Assembly (NCBI GenBank): GCA_945787845.1
Contig: CALZJH010000001.1
Span: 1 to 64,000 of the forward strand
Reading direction: 5' to 3'
From: an uncultured Woeseiaceae bacterium
GTDB lineage: Bacteria > Pseudomonadota > Gammaproteobacteria > Steroidobacterales > Woeseiaceae
Length of the DNA: 64,000 nucleotides
Shown: in pieces, positions 25,283-34,717 of the stretch
Layout: the number at the start of each line of letters is the position of its first letter
Numbering within the stretch: the stretch's first letter is position 1
The notes under the pieces: generated by a model
Told to the model about the DNA's origin: nothing
The model's database searches: none
The model's input: the letters and a program-made list of their open reading frames with translations, nothing else
Program-made: the position numbers and the translations under genes

Positions 25283-26266
25283 TTACGCGGTGTCACCGAG
25301 TATGCGGGCTATGGCATAGCCGACGTAAATAACCACCAAGAAAAAGCCGGTCCTCCGCCCCATTGTTGCCTTTCGGAAAATAAACACTGGAATCAATATA
25401 GCTGCCAGGAGCCACGATAAGACCAGGTCGCCAATACCGAGTTGGGGTATAGGAATATTGCTTATCATAGCGCTCGCCGGCAGGACAACAAGTGAATTGA
25501 AAATACACGAGCCGACGACGTTGCCAAGCGCAAGGTCCGACTCCCGGCGCACAGCAGCGATTACGGACGTAGCAAGCTCCGGCAAGCTGGTGCCGACAGC
25601 AACTATGAACAAGCCGATAACGGTTTCGGAAACGCCGAACCTCAACGCCAGGGCAGAGCCATGCTGGACCGTCATGTCGCCGCCGAGGACCAGCAGCATG
25701 ATGCCGGCAACAATCAGTATCCAGGAAACGCGACTCCGAGGCTCGGTCTTGACGAGCGGCGTATGTTCGATGTCAGCGAACAGGGAGTCGGGTCGGCGAG
25801 CCTGGGTGAAGTCGAGTACGTTGACATAGACAAAGATGAGGAAGAGCAGCATCAGTACGATTGCCTCGGAGCGACTGATGAAAGCTTCTCGTCCGTCCAG
25901 TGGCACATCCAGCGCCATGACCGTTACCACGGTGATCGCCAAGAGAAGCAAAGGCACTTCGCGTCGCACAACCTGACCCTGGATCGTGATCGGCGTCAGG
26001 AGCGCCGCCGCCCCAAGCACAAGTCCCATATTGCTGATGTTCGATCCAACCACGTTGCCGAAAGCGAGATCCGTTGCGCCTTGAAGAGGGCCGTAGATGT
26101 TGACGGCCAACTCCGGCGCGCTCGTTCCAAACGCGACAATTGTCAGTCCTACGATTAGCGGTGAAACGCCGTATCGATACGCAATTTCGGACGCTCCTCG
26201 CACGAGGATTGTGCCGCCCACCAGGAGCATCACCAGTCCCAGCGCTAATAGCAGGGGCGTAATCAT
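25283..26266 (-). CDS. CaCA-family calcium/sodium antiporter (YrbG-like)
   Basis: A 327-residue antiporter with two homologous halves. Each has the cation-binding alpha-repeat: VAFGTSAPELAVN...GNVVGSNISNMGL in the first and VAVGTSLPELATS...GNVVGSCIFNSLVVL in the second, including the essential Glu residues. Family members exchange Na+ (or H+) for Ca2+ across the inner membrane. It lies in a same-strand run of ion transporters (24277-28977). Confidence 0.92.
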   Translation of the reverse strand: MITPLLLALGLVMLLVGGTILVRGASEIAYRYGVSPLIVGLTIVAFGTSAPELAVNIYGPLQGATDLAFGNVVGSNISNMGLVLGAAALLTPITIQGQVVRREVPLLLLAITVVTVMALDVPLDGREAFISRSEAIVLMLLFLIFVYVNVLDFTQARRPDSLFADIEHTPLVKTEPRSRVSWILIVAGIMLLVLGGDMTVQHGSALALRFGVSETVIGLFIVAVGTSLPELATSVIAAVRRESDLALGNVVGSCIFNSLVVLPASAMISNIPIPQLGIGDLVLSWLLAAILIPVFIFRKATMGRRTGFFLVVIYVGYAIARILGDTA

Positions 26267-26299
26267 GGGTTCACAACCGTCTGCCAGGGATAAACGGCA

Positions 26300-28078
26300 T
26301 TAGTCGATCGCAACAACTTGCCAACCGGTCCCTGGTGCGAACTTTTCGTCGGGTACGGGGAACCTGATGTTGTCTTCACCGTCGATAGCAAATATCACCA
26401 AACGCGTGTCGTGCTCGGAACAGTAACGTGCGAAATCGTATTCATCGGAGAGCTCCGTTGTCTTGGCCGTCGCACCCGTCTTGACGCGCGCCAGCAGGGC
26501 ATCGATGGTGTGTTCGCCGTCGAACAGCAACCGCCCCGCCGTGGCGCCGCTGACCCTGTGCTTTTCGTGGGATGCTTCGCGATCATTGCTGATGACAAAG
26601 ACATGATCGCGCCCAAATTCACTCGCAAACCGGGTGCACGCGAGTTCATTGAGGCCAGGCCGGCGAGAGGTGGCGAGCAGGGTGCCGATTTCGCCGAGAT
26701 CTAGATTGTCCTCCGCGTAACTCGATACCGGACTGCCGTAGTAGACCGGCAGCCCCATCATTCTGGCTTCGCGCACGCTGGCCCAGTGGGAATCGGCAAC
26801 GAGGACGGTCTTGCCGGCGTCCTGCAGGGCCTTGGCGAAGAAGCGTGCCACGGGATTCGAGCCGACGATCAGAATGCCCGTTGGTTCCGGGGCCGCGACG
26901 TCGAGCAGTCTCGCTGCCGAACGCGCCGTGGCGCTCTGCACGATGACCGTGCCAATAATGATCGAGAATACCAGCGGCACAAGCAGGTGGGCGTCCGGAT
27001 AGCCGATTTCGGTCAGCCGCAGCGCAAACAGCGACGAAATAGCCGCGGCGACGATACCGCGAGGAAACACCCAGCCGACGAAAACACGTTCGCGCCAGGT
27101 CAGTGAACTCCCGGCGGCGCTGAAGAAGACGCGTAGCGGACCCGCGACAAATTGCAGGACAGCGAGCACGGCAATCGCGCCGGTACCCAGCGCGAGGAGC
27201 TCGGAGAGGTCCAGCTGGGCAGCCAGGATAATGAACAGGCTGGATATCAGCAGCAAGGTCACCGTTTCCTTGAACGTCAGCACATCCTCCAGCTCAACGT
27301 GGCGCATGTTACCCAGCCAGACACCCATTAGCGTTACCGCCAGCAGCCCCGATTCTCGCTGCAGTGATTCAGCACCGGCAAACACCGCCAGTACGGCGGC
27401 CAGCGCCGCGAACTCGCGGAGGAGGTCCGGAAGCACCCGGTGTCGAATGGCAAGGCCGAGCAGGTGCCCGCCCGCTATCCCCAGGAAGGCGCCGGCAAGG
27501 ATAATCATGGCGAGTGTCGTGGCGACGTGCAGAAGGTCTGCGTCCGCCTGGATCGTGACAATCACGTCAAAGACGAGCAGCGCGAGAATGGCGCCGAGCG
27601 GATCGATCAGGATCGATTCCCAGCGCAGCACGCTCGACACCGTTTTCGACGGCCGTACCGAGCGCAGCAAGGGCATTACAACGGTGGGGCCGCTAACGGT
27701 GACGATCGCACCGAACAAAGCCGCGAGGTAAAGATCGATACCGAGAATCAGATAGGCGGCGAGGGTGCCGCAGACCCAGGTGATGAGTACGCCGATGCTG
27801 ACGAGGTTGCGCACCACGGAACCGTGTCCGCGTATCTCGGGAAGTTTTAAGGTCAGGCTTCCTTCAAAGAGAATGATGGCGACCGCGATCGAGACGACGG
27901 GCGTCAACAAGTCGCCCAGCAGCGCGGCAGAATCGAGCCAGCCAAAGACCGGTCCTGCGAGGATGCCTGCTACTAACAGGAACAGGATTGAAGGCAGCTT
28001 CAGGCGCCACGCGCCCCATTGGCACGCGAATCCGACCACGACAATGCCGCACAGAATGGCGATGTGCTGCGCCGTCAT
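26300..28078 (-). CDS. CPA1-type cation/proton antiporter with C-terminal TrkA-N domain
   Basis: A 592-residue protein. Residues 1 to about 385 form a Na+/H+ exchanger domain with roughly 12 membrane segments (VSIAVAIILFEGSLTLKLPE, ESILIDPLGAILALLVFD, FPRGIVAAAISSLFALRL). A TrkA-N/RCK-like nucleotide-binding domain follows (GILIVGSNPVARFFAKALQDAGKTVLVAD). The ND-type pair typical of other antiporters is replaced by the IDPLGA form seen in NhaP-like proteins. The RCK domain suggests gating by NAD(H) or another nucleotide. It overlaps the upstream mscS-like gene by 4 bases, so the two are co-translated. Confidence 0.87.
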   Translation of the reverse strand: MTAQHIAILCGIVVVGFACQWGAWRLKLPSILFLLVAGILAGPVFGWLDSAALLGDLLTPVVSIAVAIILFEGSLTLKLPEIRGHGSVVRNLVSIGVLITWVCGTLAAYLILGIDLYLAALFGAIVTVSGPTVVMPLLRSVRPSKTVSSVLRWESILIDPLGAILALLVFDVIVTIQADADLLHVATTLAMIILAGAFLGIAGGHLLGLAIRHRVLPDLLREFAALAAVLAVFAGAESLQRESGLLAVTLMGVWLGNMRHVELEDVLTFKETVTLLLISSLFIILAAQLDLSELLALGTGAIAVLAVLQFVAGPLRVFFSAAGSSLTWRERVFVGWVFPRGIVAAAISSLFALRLTEIGYPDAHLLVPLVFSIIIGTVIVQSATARSAARLLDVAAPEPTGILIVGSNPVARFFAKALQDAGKTVLVADSHWASVREARMMGLPVYYGSPVSSYAEDNLDLGEIGTLLATSRRPGLNELACTRFASEFGRDHVFVISNDREASHEKHRVSGATAGRLLFDGEHTIDALLARVKTGATAKTTELSDEYDFARYCSEHDTRLVIFAIDGEDNIRFPVPDEKFAPGTGWQVVAID

Positions 28079-28977
28079 GTCCGGGTGGTCTCGGTCGCCT
28101 GTCCGTCAGCCGGCAAAACACGAATTTCGAGGGCATCCTTGGTATCGAGGTGCACGTCGCGCTGCGGAAAGGCAACGATGACATCGTTTTCCGCGAACAG
28201 ATCGCAAAGCCTGAAGCGAATGTCGCTGCGAATCTCACGCAGTAATCTTTCACCAGTGACGTCGCACCAGAAATAGGCATCGAAGACCAGTGAATTGTCA
28301 CCAAAGTCCTCGAACACGACCGAGGGTGCCGGCGTTGTCTTGACCTGTTGCTGCTGCGTAACACCCTGCATGATCAGGTCCGATACCAGGCGCACGGGTG
28401 AGCCGTACTCGACACCTACGCGCACGGTCGTTCGGATCGACTGGTCGACCAGTGTCCAGTTAATGACGGTGCGCTCCAGCAGCTGGCTGTTGGGCACGAG
28501 CAGATGGACCCCATCAGTGCGTCGAATCCGGGTAGAGCGATTGCCGACGCGCTCGACCGTGCCCTGCCAGGCATCGATTTCGATGTAATCGTCAATGCGT
28601 ATCGGGCGCTCCGCCATGAGGATCCAGCCACTGATGAAGTTGTTCAGGATATTCTGTGCGCCGAAACCAACACCAATGGCCAACGCACCGGTGGCAAACG
28701 CAAAGGCCGTGAGCGGAATGCCCAGCAGCCCAAGCGCCGTGATGACGACCAACACGATGATCGTGAAAAACACGACTCTTTTCAGGATATGAATGACGTC
28801 CGGTCGAAGCTTGGTCTTCTCCAGTCGCCGCCCAAGCATAAAGCCGATGAATCGGCCACCGACATAGCCGGCAATCAGCAGCACCAGCACTGAGACCACC
28901 TGGCCGATAGTAAGCGTCTGCCCACCGGGCATCGTTACGAGGGCAAAATCGAGAACTGCTTTCAGATCAGTAAACAT
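28075..28977 (-). CDS. MscS-family mechanosensitive channel
   Basis: A 300-residue small-conductance mechanosensitive channel. The pore-lining TM3 and following beta-domain are clear: LGLLGIPLTAFAFATGALAIGVGFGAQNILNNFISGWILMAERPIRIDDYIEI, matching the MscS pattern of spaced Gly/Ala and GxGxQxxxxNxxSG. VPNSQLLERTVINWT marks the beta-domain. The channel opens under hypo-osmotic stress to release solutes. The adjacent antiporter genes support a joint role in ion and osmotic balance. Confidence 0.92.
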   Translation of the reverse strand: MFTDLKAVLDFALVTMPGGQTLTIGQVVSVLVLLIAGYVGGRFIGFMLGRRLEKTKLRPDVIHILKRVVFFTIIVLVVITALGLLGIPLTAFAFATGALAIGVGFGAQNILNNFISGWILMAERPIRIDDYIEIDAWQGTVERVGNRSTRIRRTDGVHLLVPNSQLLERTVINWTLVDQSIRTTVRVGVEYGSPVRLVSDLIMQGVTQQQQVKTTPAPSVVFEDFGDNSLVFDAYFWCDVTGERLLREIRSDIRFRLCDLFAENDVIVAFPQRDVHLDTKDALEIRVLPADGQATETTRT

Positions 28978-29016
28978 TTTTTTCTTATCGCCAAATTCTG
29001 TTCTTGTGCTCGAGCA

Positions 29017-29922
29017 TCAGCCCTTACCGCGCGTCCTGGTTTTTCCCTGTTTGGCATTTTTTTCAATAAACTCAATGATCATTCCAGCGATATCCTTTTT
29101 GGTCGCTGTTTCAATGCCCTCGAGCCCCGGGCTTGAGTTGACTTCCATCACGACAGGGCCGTGATTTGAGCGTAGCAAATCGACGCCGGCGACGTTGAGC
29201 CCCATCACCTTTGCGGAGCGAACTGCGGTGGAGCGTTCTTCCGGCGTGATCTTGATCAGCGAGGCTGCACCGCCGCGATGCAGGTTGGAGCGAAACTCGC
29301 CCTCTTTTCCCTGTCGCTTCATGGCCGCAACGACCTTGTCGCCTATGACCAGGCACCGAATGTCGGCGCCGCCGGCTTCCGCGATGAATTCCTGCACCAT
29401 GAAGTTGGCCTTAAGACCGCGGAATGCCTCGACGACACTTTCAGCTGCTTTCCTGGTTTCCGCAAGCACTACGCCGACGCCCTGTGTGCCCTCTAGTAGT
29501 TTTATTACGACGGGCGCGCCGCCGGCAATTCTCAGAAGGTCCTGTGTGTCATCCGGTGAATTTGCAAAGCCTGTCACAGGCAGGCCGATACCGCGTCGTG
29601 CCAGCAATTGCGATGCGCGTAGCTTGTCTCTTGACCGGGTTATCGCCACCGACTCGTTGACCGAGTACACACCCATCATTTCGAACTGACGCACGACAGC
29701 CGTTCCGTAAAAAGAAATCGACGCGCCAATGCGCGGTATGATCGCGTCGACCCCCGTAATTGCCTCGCCCTTCAGATGAATGCTGGGCTTGTGGCTCGTG
29801 ATGTTCATGTAGCAATGCTTGTGATTGACTACAGGCATCTCGTGTCCACGCTCCTTCCCGGCCTCGACCAGGCGCCGCGTGGAGTACAGGTTTTTGTTGG
29901 TCGAAAGTACTGCAATTTTCAT
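29017..29922 (-). CDS. rimK: RimK, ribosomal protein S6 glutamate ligase
   Basis: A 301-residue ATP-grasp enzyme that adds Glu residues to the C-terminus of ribosomal protein S6. It has the N-terminal [22 protein letters not shown] block, the ATP-grasp lid ([19 protein letters not shown]), [26 protein letters not shown], and the metal-binding [15 protein letters not shown] end. Its neighbours, an AstE-like protein and a RimB-like retropepsin upstream on the same strand, are a known association. The C-terminal tail ([11 protein letters not shown]) is basic. Confidence 0.93.
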   Translation of the reverse strand: MKIAVLSTNKNLYSTRRLVEAGKERGHEMPVVNHKHCYMNITSHKPSIHLKGEAITGVDAIIPRIGASISFYGTAVVRQFEMMGVYSVNESVAITRSRDKLRASQLLARRGIGLPVTGFANSPDDTQDLLRIAGGAPVVIKLLEGTQGVGVVLAETRKAAESVVEAFRGLKANFMVQEFIAEAGGADIRCLVIGDKVVAAMKRQGKEGEFRSNLHRGGAASLIKITPEERSTAVRSAKVMGLNVAGVDLLRSNHGPVVMEVNSSPGLEGIETATKKDIAGMIIEFIEKNAKQGKTRTRGKG

Positions 29923-29967
29923 GGCTTAGTCCTATTAAGTGACTTCAACGGCGCGAGTTCGCGGCGC

Positions 29968-30993
29968 TCAACTGACTGTTAACGTGGTATCTGCAGAGGC
30001 AAGGCTCTCGACGGCATTGCTTGCCTTCGGCATATCCCTGAATGTTCCCAGGTTGAACAGCGCGTCACCCTCGTGTGCCAGGGGAAGGTTGGTACGCCCG
30101 ATCACAATGCCATCTGATGGCGCGACTACCTTGATCGCTTCATCGCCCAAAGGGTCGCTGATCATGGCCATCGTGTCGCCTTTAGAAATGGTGCTGCCGA
30201 GTTTTACCTTGCCGCTTACGATGCCGCTTGCACCGGCACGGATCCAGCGTGTAGAGCGGGCAATGACCGGATTGACTCGTGATTTGCGTTTTGCGGCGGG
30301 GAGCATTCCCATGCTGCGCATGACGTTTAGTACGCCGCGCAAGCCTGTCTTGATGCCTGTTTCATCAAAGCGTAGCGCTTCCCCGGCCTCATAAATCAGG
30401 ATCGGCATGCCGCGCTTCGCCGCACATGCGCGCAATGAGCCGTCACGCGTATTCGAATTAATGACGACCGGCGCCCCGAAAGCCGTGGCAATCTCGAGCG
30501 TCCCCGGGTCGTCCAGGTTGGCCCGTATCTGCGGCAGATTCGATCGATGCACCGCGCCCGTATGCAGGTCGACCCCGGCGTCGGCCTTTGCGACGATTTC
30601 GTTCAGGAACAGGTTGGCAAGCCGCGCTGCGATCGAGCCCTTTGCACTTCCGGGAAAGGACCGGTTCAGGTCGCGCCGGTCGGGCAGGTAGCGAGACTGA
30701 TCGAGAAAGCCGTGTACGTTGACGACCGGAATCGCAATCAGGGTGCCACGAATCGATCGAAGAGTTTTGAGCTTTAACAGGCGGCGAATTATTTCCACAC
30801 CATTCAGTTCATCACCGTGTATCGCGGCGGAAACGAACAGCGCCGGCCCGGGCTGGCGTCCGCGAATCACTTTGACCGGCATGCTAAGCGACGTGGATGT
30901 GTAGAGATCGGCAACCGGCAGGTCGACGTTTACCCGTTCACCGCGGCGAATTGTTGAATCGCCGATCACCAGAATATCGTCAGGTTTTTTCAT
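29968..30993 (-). CDS. Succinylglutamate desuccinylase/aspartoacylase-family protein
   Basis: A 341-residue zinc amidohydrolase-type protein of the AstE/AspA family. Zinc ligands lie in AAIHGDELNG (HxxE) and VDLHTGAVHRSNLPQ (H), and an arginine-rich substrate segment is YLPDRRDLNRSFPG. The second half ends in a beta-barrel-like domain (SGKVKLGSTISKGDTMAMI). I use the ATG at 30993, giving MKKPDDILVIGD; the extension upstream overlaps the RimB-like gene. Location between rimB-like and rimK genes suggests it acts on N-acyl or glutamyl substrates connected to S6 modification. That role is inference. Confidence 0.87.
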   Translation of the reverse strand: MKKPDDILVIGDSTIRRGERVNVDLPVADLYTSTSLSMPVKVIRGRQPGPALFVSAAIHGDELNGVEIIRRLLKLKTLRSIRGTLIAIPVVNVHGFLDQSRYLPDRRDLNRSFPGSAKGSIAARLANLFLNEIVAKADAGVDLHTGAVHRSNLPQIRANLDDPGTLEIATAFGAPVVINSNTRDGSLRACAAKRGMPILIYEAGEALRFDETGIKTGLRGVLNVMRSMGMLPAAKRKSRVNPVIARSTRWIRAGASGIVSGKVKLGSTISKGDTMAMISDPLGDEAIKVVAPSDGIVIGRTNLPLAHEGDALFNLGTFRDMPKASNAVESLASADTTLTVS

Positions 30994-31453
30994 TAGTCGT
31001 CTCTTTAATGCGCTTCTTCTTGCCAACCCGGTAGGATCTGGCGGGATCAACGCGCGCAATGTTCTTGATCGCGGTGCGCCCTATGAGCATGCGAAACAAC
31101 ATGTCGTCACGAGCCGTCAGGGTGACCTCGATGGGCCAACTGTACTTGCCGATCGCGAGCTCCGTCGAGATAACGAAGCGCTCCTCCTTATGGCCCCCGG
31201 AGTCGGTCACTGTGCGCCTATCGAGGATATCGGCAACACAGGTAACGACGGTTTCGTCGTCTTTCTGGATCGGGTGGATCAGGAACTCGACGCGTTCCTT
31301 TTCGCCTTCCTGGAACACTCGCACCTGGAATGCGTGCAGCGCTGATGTGCGTGCGCCGGTATCTACTTTTGCCTTGATCTGAGAGATTCCCAGCTGCGGC
31401 AGGGTGACCCATTCGCGCCAGCCCAGCGTCAATTTTTTTTCTGGCAGTTTCAT
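30980..31453 (-). CDS. RimB-like retropepsin-type protease (ATP-dependent zinc protease family)
   Basis: A 157-residue protein with the aspartic-protease-like motif KVDTGARTSALHA (DTGA, about residues 31-34) and the conserved end LIGRTAIKNIARVDPARSYRVG. This family (COG4067) carries an old zinc-protease name but has a retropepsin fold. In Pseudomonas the homologue RimB trims glutamates from S6 that RimK has added, setting the glutamylation level. Its stop overlaps the downstream AstE-like gene start by 14 bases. Together with rimK this forms a likely writer/eraser operon. Confidence 0.85.
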   Translation of the reverse strand: MKLPEKKLTLGWREWVTLPQLGISQIKAKVDTGARTSALHAFQVRVFQEGEKERVEFLIHPIQKDDETVVTCVADILDRRTVTDSGGHKEERFVISTELAIGKYSWPIEVTLTARDDMLFRMLIGRTAIKNIARVDPARSYRVGKKKRIKETTNEKT

Positions 31454-31466
31454 TTTCCTCTATTCC

Positions 31467-32603
31467 CTAGAATGAATAATGAAGGCGAATACTGGCGATG
31501 AGCGCCGTCGAACTCGGTACGATCTCCGTGGCGTCAAACCCGGGCACCTCAATATACTGAATCGAGGGGGTCACGTGGCCGGCACCACCGAAAATAGGAA
31601 TGCGAAGGTATACCTCGGAGTCGAATGCACTGTCACGATTGCCAGTGCGATAGCCATTCGAAATAGCGGTTCGTGCTGCCCCGATGCCCAACAGTCCGAA
31701 CTGATACGTACGCTGATAAGCGACGCCGAGAAAATTGCCCGCAACGGAGACGTCAGAGTTCGCGAACCCTGTTCTGACATTCAATGCGTGCGGTCCAGAC
31801 TGCCAGCCGAAAACACCATAGACCCCAAAGTTGTTCTCCTCTTCTTCAGGGCGATCCGCCACTTCATGTTCGTCGGTCCTGACCCAGGCACCAATGCGCA
31901 AGGATAACTTATCGAACAGCCAGCTTGCGCCCGAGCCCAAAAAGATTCCGCGACCTTCATCGTTAAAATCCAGAAGGTCCTGGTACGATCGATCGGGAAG
32001 GTCGGCGATGCCGTCGGAGCCGGCGATCACGACCGTCACTTCGGGGCGGCGTCCCTGCGCCGAAGTGCGATACACCATCCCCAACGTGTAATCGGGAAAC
32101 TCAATAGTGGCATTGTTCACGAAACTGCCGTTGAGAAAGTGCTGGTTTTCGTCGTTCGCGATTCGACCGCGATCAAGCCACGCGGACGGATCAATAAGGC
32201 CGAGCATGAGCGAGTTGCCGCCGCCGCGTCGAATCGTATAGTTAAACTCCGAGATTTGTACGCCGCCGTCACCGTCATTCGTGAGTACCGAACCGGCATC
32301 GCCGTTCGCGGTTGGGAAAAACTCCGATACGCCCTGTGCTCTGGGCGCCGTACTTGCCTCGACGTACAGCAGCCACTCGCCGCTGCCCATCGCAAGGGTT
32401 GCAAACAGATCGGCGGATGCCGTCACTTCAGCTTCAGCGCGGGTGTCATCAGCGTGTTGCAGCACAGTGGTGATTCCCCCTTCCCACTGCACCTCGGCAG
32501 CACTGGAAGAAGGGTACACGCCAGCCACACTTAACAATGCAAGCAACGCCGTGTTCGCAATAGCGTTGCGAGCAAGTCTCCGTTTGTATTGATTTGCGGT
32601 CAT
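31467..32603 (-). CDS. Outer-membrane porin-like beta-barrel protein
   Basis: A 378-residue protein with a long signal peptide (NAIANTALLALLSVAGVYPSSSAA) and a body of alternating amphipathic strands ending in Phe (SIRLHYSF), as for outer-membrane barrels. The pattern VQWEGGITTVLQHADD, SLMLGLIDPSAWLDRGRIAND and GWQSGPHALNVRTGF fits the carbohydrate-selective (OprB-like) porin group. Substrate unknown. It sits 13 bases from the rimB-like gene and 11 from the DUF2490 gene, all on the minus strand, which suggests one transcript. Confidence 0.72.
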   Translation of the reverse strand: MTANQYKRRLARNAIANTALLALLSVAGVYPSSSAAEVQWEGGITTVLQHADDTRAEAEVTASADLFATLAMGSGEWLLYVEASTAPRAQGVSEFFPTANGDAGSVLTNDGDGGVQISEFNYTIRRGGGNSLMLGLIDPSAWLDRGRIANDENQHFLNGSFVNNATIEFPDYTLGMVYRTSAQGRRPEVTVVIAGSDGIADLPDRSYQDLLDFNDEGRGIFLGSGASWLFDKLSLRIGAWVRTDEHEVADRPEEEENNFGVYGVFGWQSGPHALNVRTGFANSDVSVAGNFLGVAYQRTYQFGLLGIGAARTAISNGYRTGNRDSAFDSEVYLRIPIFGGAGHVTPSIQYIEVPGFDATEIVPSSTALIASIRLHYSF

Positions 32604-32614
32604 ATCGGTATTGG

Positions 32615-33316
32615 TTACAACCTGGCCTTGATCGTCAGGATGGCGAGGTGGTTGATTCGGTCCTCGGCGCCGTCCACCCAGATGTACTGGTTCATATACC
32701 CGGTCTCCAGGGTTACCGTGTCGCTAAGCCGCCAGCCCATGCCTACGAATATCCGGTTCTGGCCGAGGCCGGCATCGCCACCCCAATCGGTGTCCCGCAG
32801 GTCCACAAAGGGCTCGAGGCCAATGATAAGGTTCTTGTCCTCGTGCCCGGCAAACGGACGGACATACTTGGTCATGAATCGCAGCACGAGCCCCAGGTCG
32901 TCGCCCACGTCGATGGAGCGCTGCTCAAGCCGCACGCGCATTGATACGTTGCCGTCCTGCCATCGCCCGGCACGCCAGTCGAGCTGTTGCCAGTAGCGGT
33001 TCTCGTCCGCCACGCGTCCCGCGCCGTTACGTGAACGAAATCTCGCGTATCCGGCCCACGCTTTTACACCGTCCCGGATTTCGTATCCGACTGCCGGGCG
33101 AACCAGCCACTGGTTCGTGCCGCTGCCGACATCGAAGTACCGTGCTTGTGCGTCGAACCAGTAGTGCCAGCGACTTGCTGCGCCCGTCTCGGAAAAGGAG
33201 TCCGTCGTCGAAAATATCGTCCAGACACCAGGATCGTGTTCCGTGGCGTGCGATTGCGGTGCGAATACCATGACCATGGTCAATAAGAAGCCAGTGGTCA
33301 GATACTTGATAGCCAT
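32615..33316 (-). CDS. DUF2490 outer-membrane protein
   Basis: A 233-residue exported protein (signal peptide residues 1-24, ending QSHA) with strand-rich sequence including WLVRPAVGYEIRDGVKAWAGYARFRS, NRYWQQLDWRAG and VRLEQRSID, as in DUF2490. It ends INHLAILTIKARL. Members are small outer-membrane barrels of unknown role. First gene of the apparent operon running to rimK; an AAGGAGTATCGTA segment before the ATG provides the ribosome-binding site. Confidence 0.82.
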   Translation of the reverse strand: MAIKYLTTGFLLTMVMVFAPQSHATEHDPGVWTIFSTTDSFSETGAASRWHYWFDAQARYFDVGSGTNQWLVRPAVGYEIRDGVKAWAGYARFRSRNGAGRVADENRYWQQLDWRAGRWQDGNVSMRVRLEQRSIDVGDDLGLVLRFMTKYVRPFAGHEDKNLIIGLEPFVDLRDTDWGGDAGLGQNRIFVGMGWRLSDTVTLETGYMNQYIWVDGAEDRINHLAILTIKARL

Positions 33317-33361
33317 TACGATACTCCTGAACTAAAACGTGAGTCAGTCGACTCAAAAATG

Positions 33362-33706
33362 TCAGTCGCGCGATTCGTCTGAGAATCGAGTGACGAGAAT
33401 CGCAATGGACCGCGCCAGGTTTTCCCAGGCTTCGTCCAGTTCGACACGTTCTTCTTCCCAGTCATCCTCGCCTGATTTCTGCAGGACTCTTAGCTGGGTC
33501 TCAGCGGCTGCGAAATTGACCTCTATCGCGCCGAGGGCCCGATTCAGCTGCTCACTGGGCCGCAAGCGACCGGTTATGGTCGCTTGTCTGATCGCCGCCT
33601 TGATGCTGTTCAGTTTAGCCCTCGATTCGACCAGCTGGTTCCTGGCCGCCTTCGAGCACGCCGCTTTCGCAGACATCTCCGTCAAATACGTCTTCCGCTG
33701 CGTCAT
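33362..33706 (-). CDS. Hypothetical small helical protein
   Basis: A helical protein of about 114 residues, rich in Ala, Glu and Gln, with a predicted coiled-coil character (QLVESRAKLNSIKAAIRQA, LNRALGAIEVNFAAAETQL, VELDEAWENLARSIAILV). The start is uncertain: I use the ATG at 33706 (MTQRKTYLTEM), while a GTG at 33754 is also in frame. No signal peptide. I do not recognise a family. It is divergent from the LysR gene, so it may be that regulator's target. Confidence 0.5.
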   Translation of the reverse strand: MTQRKTYLTEMSAKAACSKAARNQLVESRAKLNSIKAAIRQATITGRLRPSEQLNRALGAIEVNFAAAETQLRVLQKSGEDDWEEERVELDEAWENLARSIAILVTRFSDESRD

Positions 33707-33814
33707 TGCGAATAGTGAATCCAACCGGCCAGTTGCCGACACCGTAAGAGCCACTGATCAACAAATCAAACTATAAAAAATTGCTAATCTAATAAAAGAA
33801 ATTTATAAAGGGCC

Positions 33815-34654
33815 ATGGACCTTGACCTTTTGCGGACTTTTCTCGAGCTGAACAGGACACGCCACTTTGGCCGTGCAGCGGAGGCCCTGTTCGTCACGCA
33901 GGCGGCGGTAAGCAGCCGGCTCAAGTCGCTCGAACAGCAGCTAGGCGTAACGCTGTTCGAGCGCAGTACGCGCGAGATGCGCCTGACGCCCGAAGGCGGG
34001 CGACTCATCCGGCATGCGGAGAAGCTCATCGCGGCCTGGCGCGGGGCTCGCCAGGACGTATCCATGGCAGGAGCAAGCCAGCAGCTGGTCATCGGCGGAA
34101 GTCTGCGACTCTGGGACGTCCTGCTGCAGCGGTGGCTGCATGACCTGCGCCGCAACTACCCGGATATCGCGATCATTGCTGAAGCTCAGACACCTGATTT
34201 TCTGACCCGGAAGCTCATCGACGGCACGCTCGACGTCGCGATCCTGCTGGAACCGGCCCAGCTGGATATCATGCAGATTCGCGAGATCGCAACGGTGGAG
34301 TTCATCCTGGTTTCAAGCGAGCAGGCGGTGTCCGTCGAGCAGGCGCTGGAAAATAACTATGTTTTTGTCGACTGGGGGCTGTCGTTTGGGCTCGATCACC
34401 GACGTACGTTTCCGGATGCGTCGGAAGCCATCACCCGCGTTTCGCACGCCAAGATGGCCCTTGAGTACATTAGTCTTATCGGCGGCAGTGCCTACCTGCC
34501 GCGGAGAATGGTTGCCAAAGACGTCGAACTGGGTCTCCTGCACGAAGTGACAGATGCGCCGACATTCATACGGCATGCCTACGCCACCTTCCCGGTAAGG
34601 TCGCCCAGGCTCGAATTGATCGAGAAGAGCCTGGATCTCGTGCGGCCCGACTAG
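33815..34654 (+). CDS. LysR-family regulator (HdfR-like)
   Basis: A 279-residue LysR regulator. Its N-terminal helix-turn-helix (MDLDLLRTFLELNRTRHFGRAAEALFVTQAAVSSRLKSLEQQLGVTLFER) closely follows HdfR, a regulator of flagellar genes in E. coli. The C-terminal co-inducer domain is shorter than usual. The 60 bases upstream are strikingly AT-rich. The sirtuin gene starts 63 bases downstream on the same strand. Confidence 0.9.
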   Translation: MDLDLLRTFLELNRTRHFGRAAEALFVTQAAVSSRLKSLEQQLGVTLFERSTREMRLTPEGGRLIRHAEKLIAAWRGARQDVSMAGASQQLVIGGSLRLWDVLLQRWLHDLRRNYPDIAIIAEAQTPDFLTRKLIDGTLDVAILLEPAQLDIMQIREIATVEFILVSSEQAVSVEQALENNYVFVDWGLSFGLDHRRTFPDASEAITRVSHAKMALEYISLIGGSAYLPRRMVAKDVELGLLHEVTDAPTFIRHAYATFPVRSPRLELIEKSLDLVRPD

Positions 34655-34717
34655 CTGAGTCGAAAAACAGATAGACAACATTGAAAAAACCGGCCGCCCT
34701 GGCTTTAGAATGACGCG

